The notes beneath the pieces are model-generated. The model was not told the origin of the DNA, searched no databases, and saw nothing but the letters and a program-made list of their open reading frames with translations. A DNA stretch of 6,182 bases from an uncultured Collinsella sp. (GTDB lineage: Bacteria; Actinomycetota; Coriobacteriia; Coriobacteriales; Coriobacteriaceae): positions 1 to 6,182 of the forward strand of contig CAJKFS010000065.1 of NCBI GenBank assembly GCA_905199225.1, read 5' to 3'. A program made the translations under genes and the position numbers. Below are positions 5,707 through 6,182 of this stretch, one piece after another. Each line of letters opens with the position of its first letter. The stretch's first letter is position 1.

Positions 5707-5970
5707 CTACTCGCCAAGACCGCTCTTGATGAGCTCGATGGCAGCAGCCAGAGCCTCGGCCTCGTCGGCGCCGTCGCACTTGACCTCGACCTCGGTGCCG
5801 CAGGGGATACCAGCAGCCATGAGGGCCATCGGGGACTTGCCGTTGACCTCCTTCTCGGGGGTGACGACCGTCACGTCACAGGCGTACTTGCCCATGGTGG
5901 AGGCGAACAGACCAGCCGGACGCATGTGCAGACCCTGAGGATTAACGAGGGTAGCCTTCTCAGAAACCAT
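5707..5970 (-). CDS. ptsH: HPr phosphocarrier protein
   Basis: 87 residues, normal for HPr. It carries phosphate from enzyme I to the EIIA domains of sugar permeases in the cytosol. The active-site motif GLHMRPAG places His15 and Arg17 exactly at the canonical positions, but residue 16 is Met where Ala, Ser, Thr or Val is usual. Ser46 lies in NGKSPMALMAAGI (43-55), matching the regulatory serine region of Gram-positive HPr (NLKSIMGVM in B. subtilis) except for Pro47. HPr kinase control is therefore possible but not shown, because the Ser is also present in HPr proteins of species without the kinase. The start is firm: AAGGAG (5982-5977) is 6 bases before ATG. It is the promoter-proximal gene of the ptsH-ptsI-kinase group and is followed by a terminator-like hairpin. 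Confidence 0.97.
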   Translation of the reverse strand: MVSEKATLVNPQGLHMRPAGLFASTMGKYACDVTVVTPEKEVNGKSPMALMAAGIPCGTEVEVKCDGADEAEALAAAIELIKSGLGE

Positions 5971-5996
5971 AGTTGACTCCTTTTTTGTGTTTAACC

Positions 5997-6016
5997 CCTG
6001 TCATGTATGTGGCAGG
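5997..6016. promoter_or_regulatory. imperfect palindrome in the ptsH leader
   Basis: CCTGTCATGTATGTGGCAGG is an imperfect 20-base palindrome. The outer CCTG/CAGG and CA/TG positions match, 14 of 20 in all, and every mismatch is a transition. It lies between the probable ptsH start site and the ribosome binding site, a place where a repressor could block transcription. As RNA only the plus strand would fold well, through G-U pairs, so a DNA operator is the likelier reading. No known regulator is recognised. Confidence 0.3.
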
Positions 6017-6028
6017 AGTCAGATTCAC

Positions 6029-6046
6029 GACGTTGTTTATATTAAC
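6029..6046 (-). promoter_or_regulatory. candidate ptsH promoter (-10 region)
   Basis: The minus strand has an AT-rich block TTAATATAAAC. TATAAA (6041-6036, 5 of 6) or the overlapping TAATAT could be the -10 element. Initiation near 6029 would give a leader of about 58 bases. No good -35 box is seen at normal spacing. The -10 lies inside GTTTATATTAAC (6035-6046), a near-perfect palindrome that could bind a regulator but could also be chance in AT-rich sequence. The remaining upstream stretch to 6182 shows no gene, RNA or convincing repeat. Confidence 0.45.
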
Positions 6047-6182
6047 TCACATCAAACGGTTTTTCATTATGTTTCGGGCGAATTGTTGGACAGATGTGTT
6101 TGTCGTCCGCTTGCTCGCCGGGCGGGCGCGGGTTAAGTTTGCTGCTCTACAGTCCTGCGCAAGACGGAAAGCACATTAAGTG

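Noticed and set aside
6031..6053. Rex-like or CRP-like operator at the ptsH promoter
   Set aside because: TTGTT...TTAAC has the wrong spacing for a Rex site, and the TGTGA half-site lacks a proper partner. Only a generic AT-rich palindrome remains.
6105..6135. GC-rich patch upstream of ptsH as a possible terminator of a preceding gene
   Set aside because: No stable perfect stem followed by a T run could be built on either strand.
5973..6179. A 68-codon plus-strand frame opposite the ptsH promoter
   Set aside because: It starts at a TTG inside the ptsH leader, has no ribosome binding site and runs through the AT-rich promoter region. Its protein has no recognisable feature.

Overview
The window looks like chromosomal housekeeping DNA from a GC-rich Gram-positive bacterium. 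The best guess is a gut actinobacterium of the class Coriobacteriia (Collinsella or a close relative). This rests on the style of the proteins (an HD-domain CCA-adding enzyme; HPr and enzyme I next to atypical 1-phosphofructokinase-family kinases), on strong C/G-ending codon use, and on AT-rich intergenic regions. It is inference, since no 16S or other phylogenetic marker is present. Every supported gene lies on the minus strand, so transcription runs from high to low coordinates.

In transcription order: an untranslated region with no gene but with the likely ptsH promoter (about 5971-6182); ptsH, encoding HPr (5970-5707); an intrinsic terminator or attenuator (5661-5624); ptsI, encoding enzyme I (5573-3870); a 74-base gap holding one hairpin at 3852-3823 and a small stem-loop around the next ribosome binding site; a first PfkB-family sugar-phosphate kinase (3795-2863); a strong intrinsic terminator (2834-2803); a gap with a candidate promoter; a second, paralogous PfkB-family kinase (2673-1741); another strong terminator (1707-1669); the CCA-adding tRNA nucleotidyltransferase cca (1576-182); and the 5' part of a tRNA-Glu(CUC) gene (54-1) that runs off the window.

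The first four genes form a functional group. Enzyme I takes phosphate from PEP and passes it to His15 of HPr, which feeds sugar-specific EII permeases (none is in this window). PTS import of fructose or related ketoses yields 1-phosphates, which 1-phosphofructokinase-family kinases convert to bisphosphates for glycolysis. The terminators suggest that HPr, enzyme I plus kinase 2, kinase 1 and cca are made at different levels. cca and tRNA-Glu are a separate tRNA-maturation theme and are probably neighbours by chance.

No mobile element, CRISPR array, phage gene or obviously new system is visible. The most interesting points are the two tandem kinases. Both replace the first Gly of the GAGD anion-hole motif with Cys, and one also replaces the substrate-site Asn of GKGxN with Asp. 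Enzyme I and HPr also carry substitutions at usually invariant signature positions. These points, plus short motifs shared by the leaders, are given as findings.
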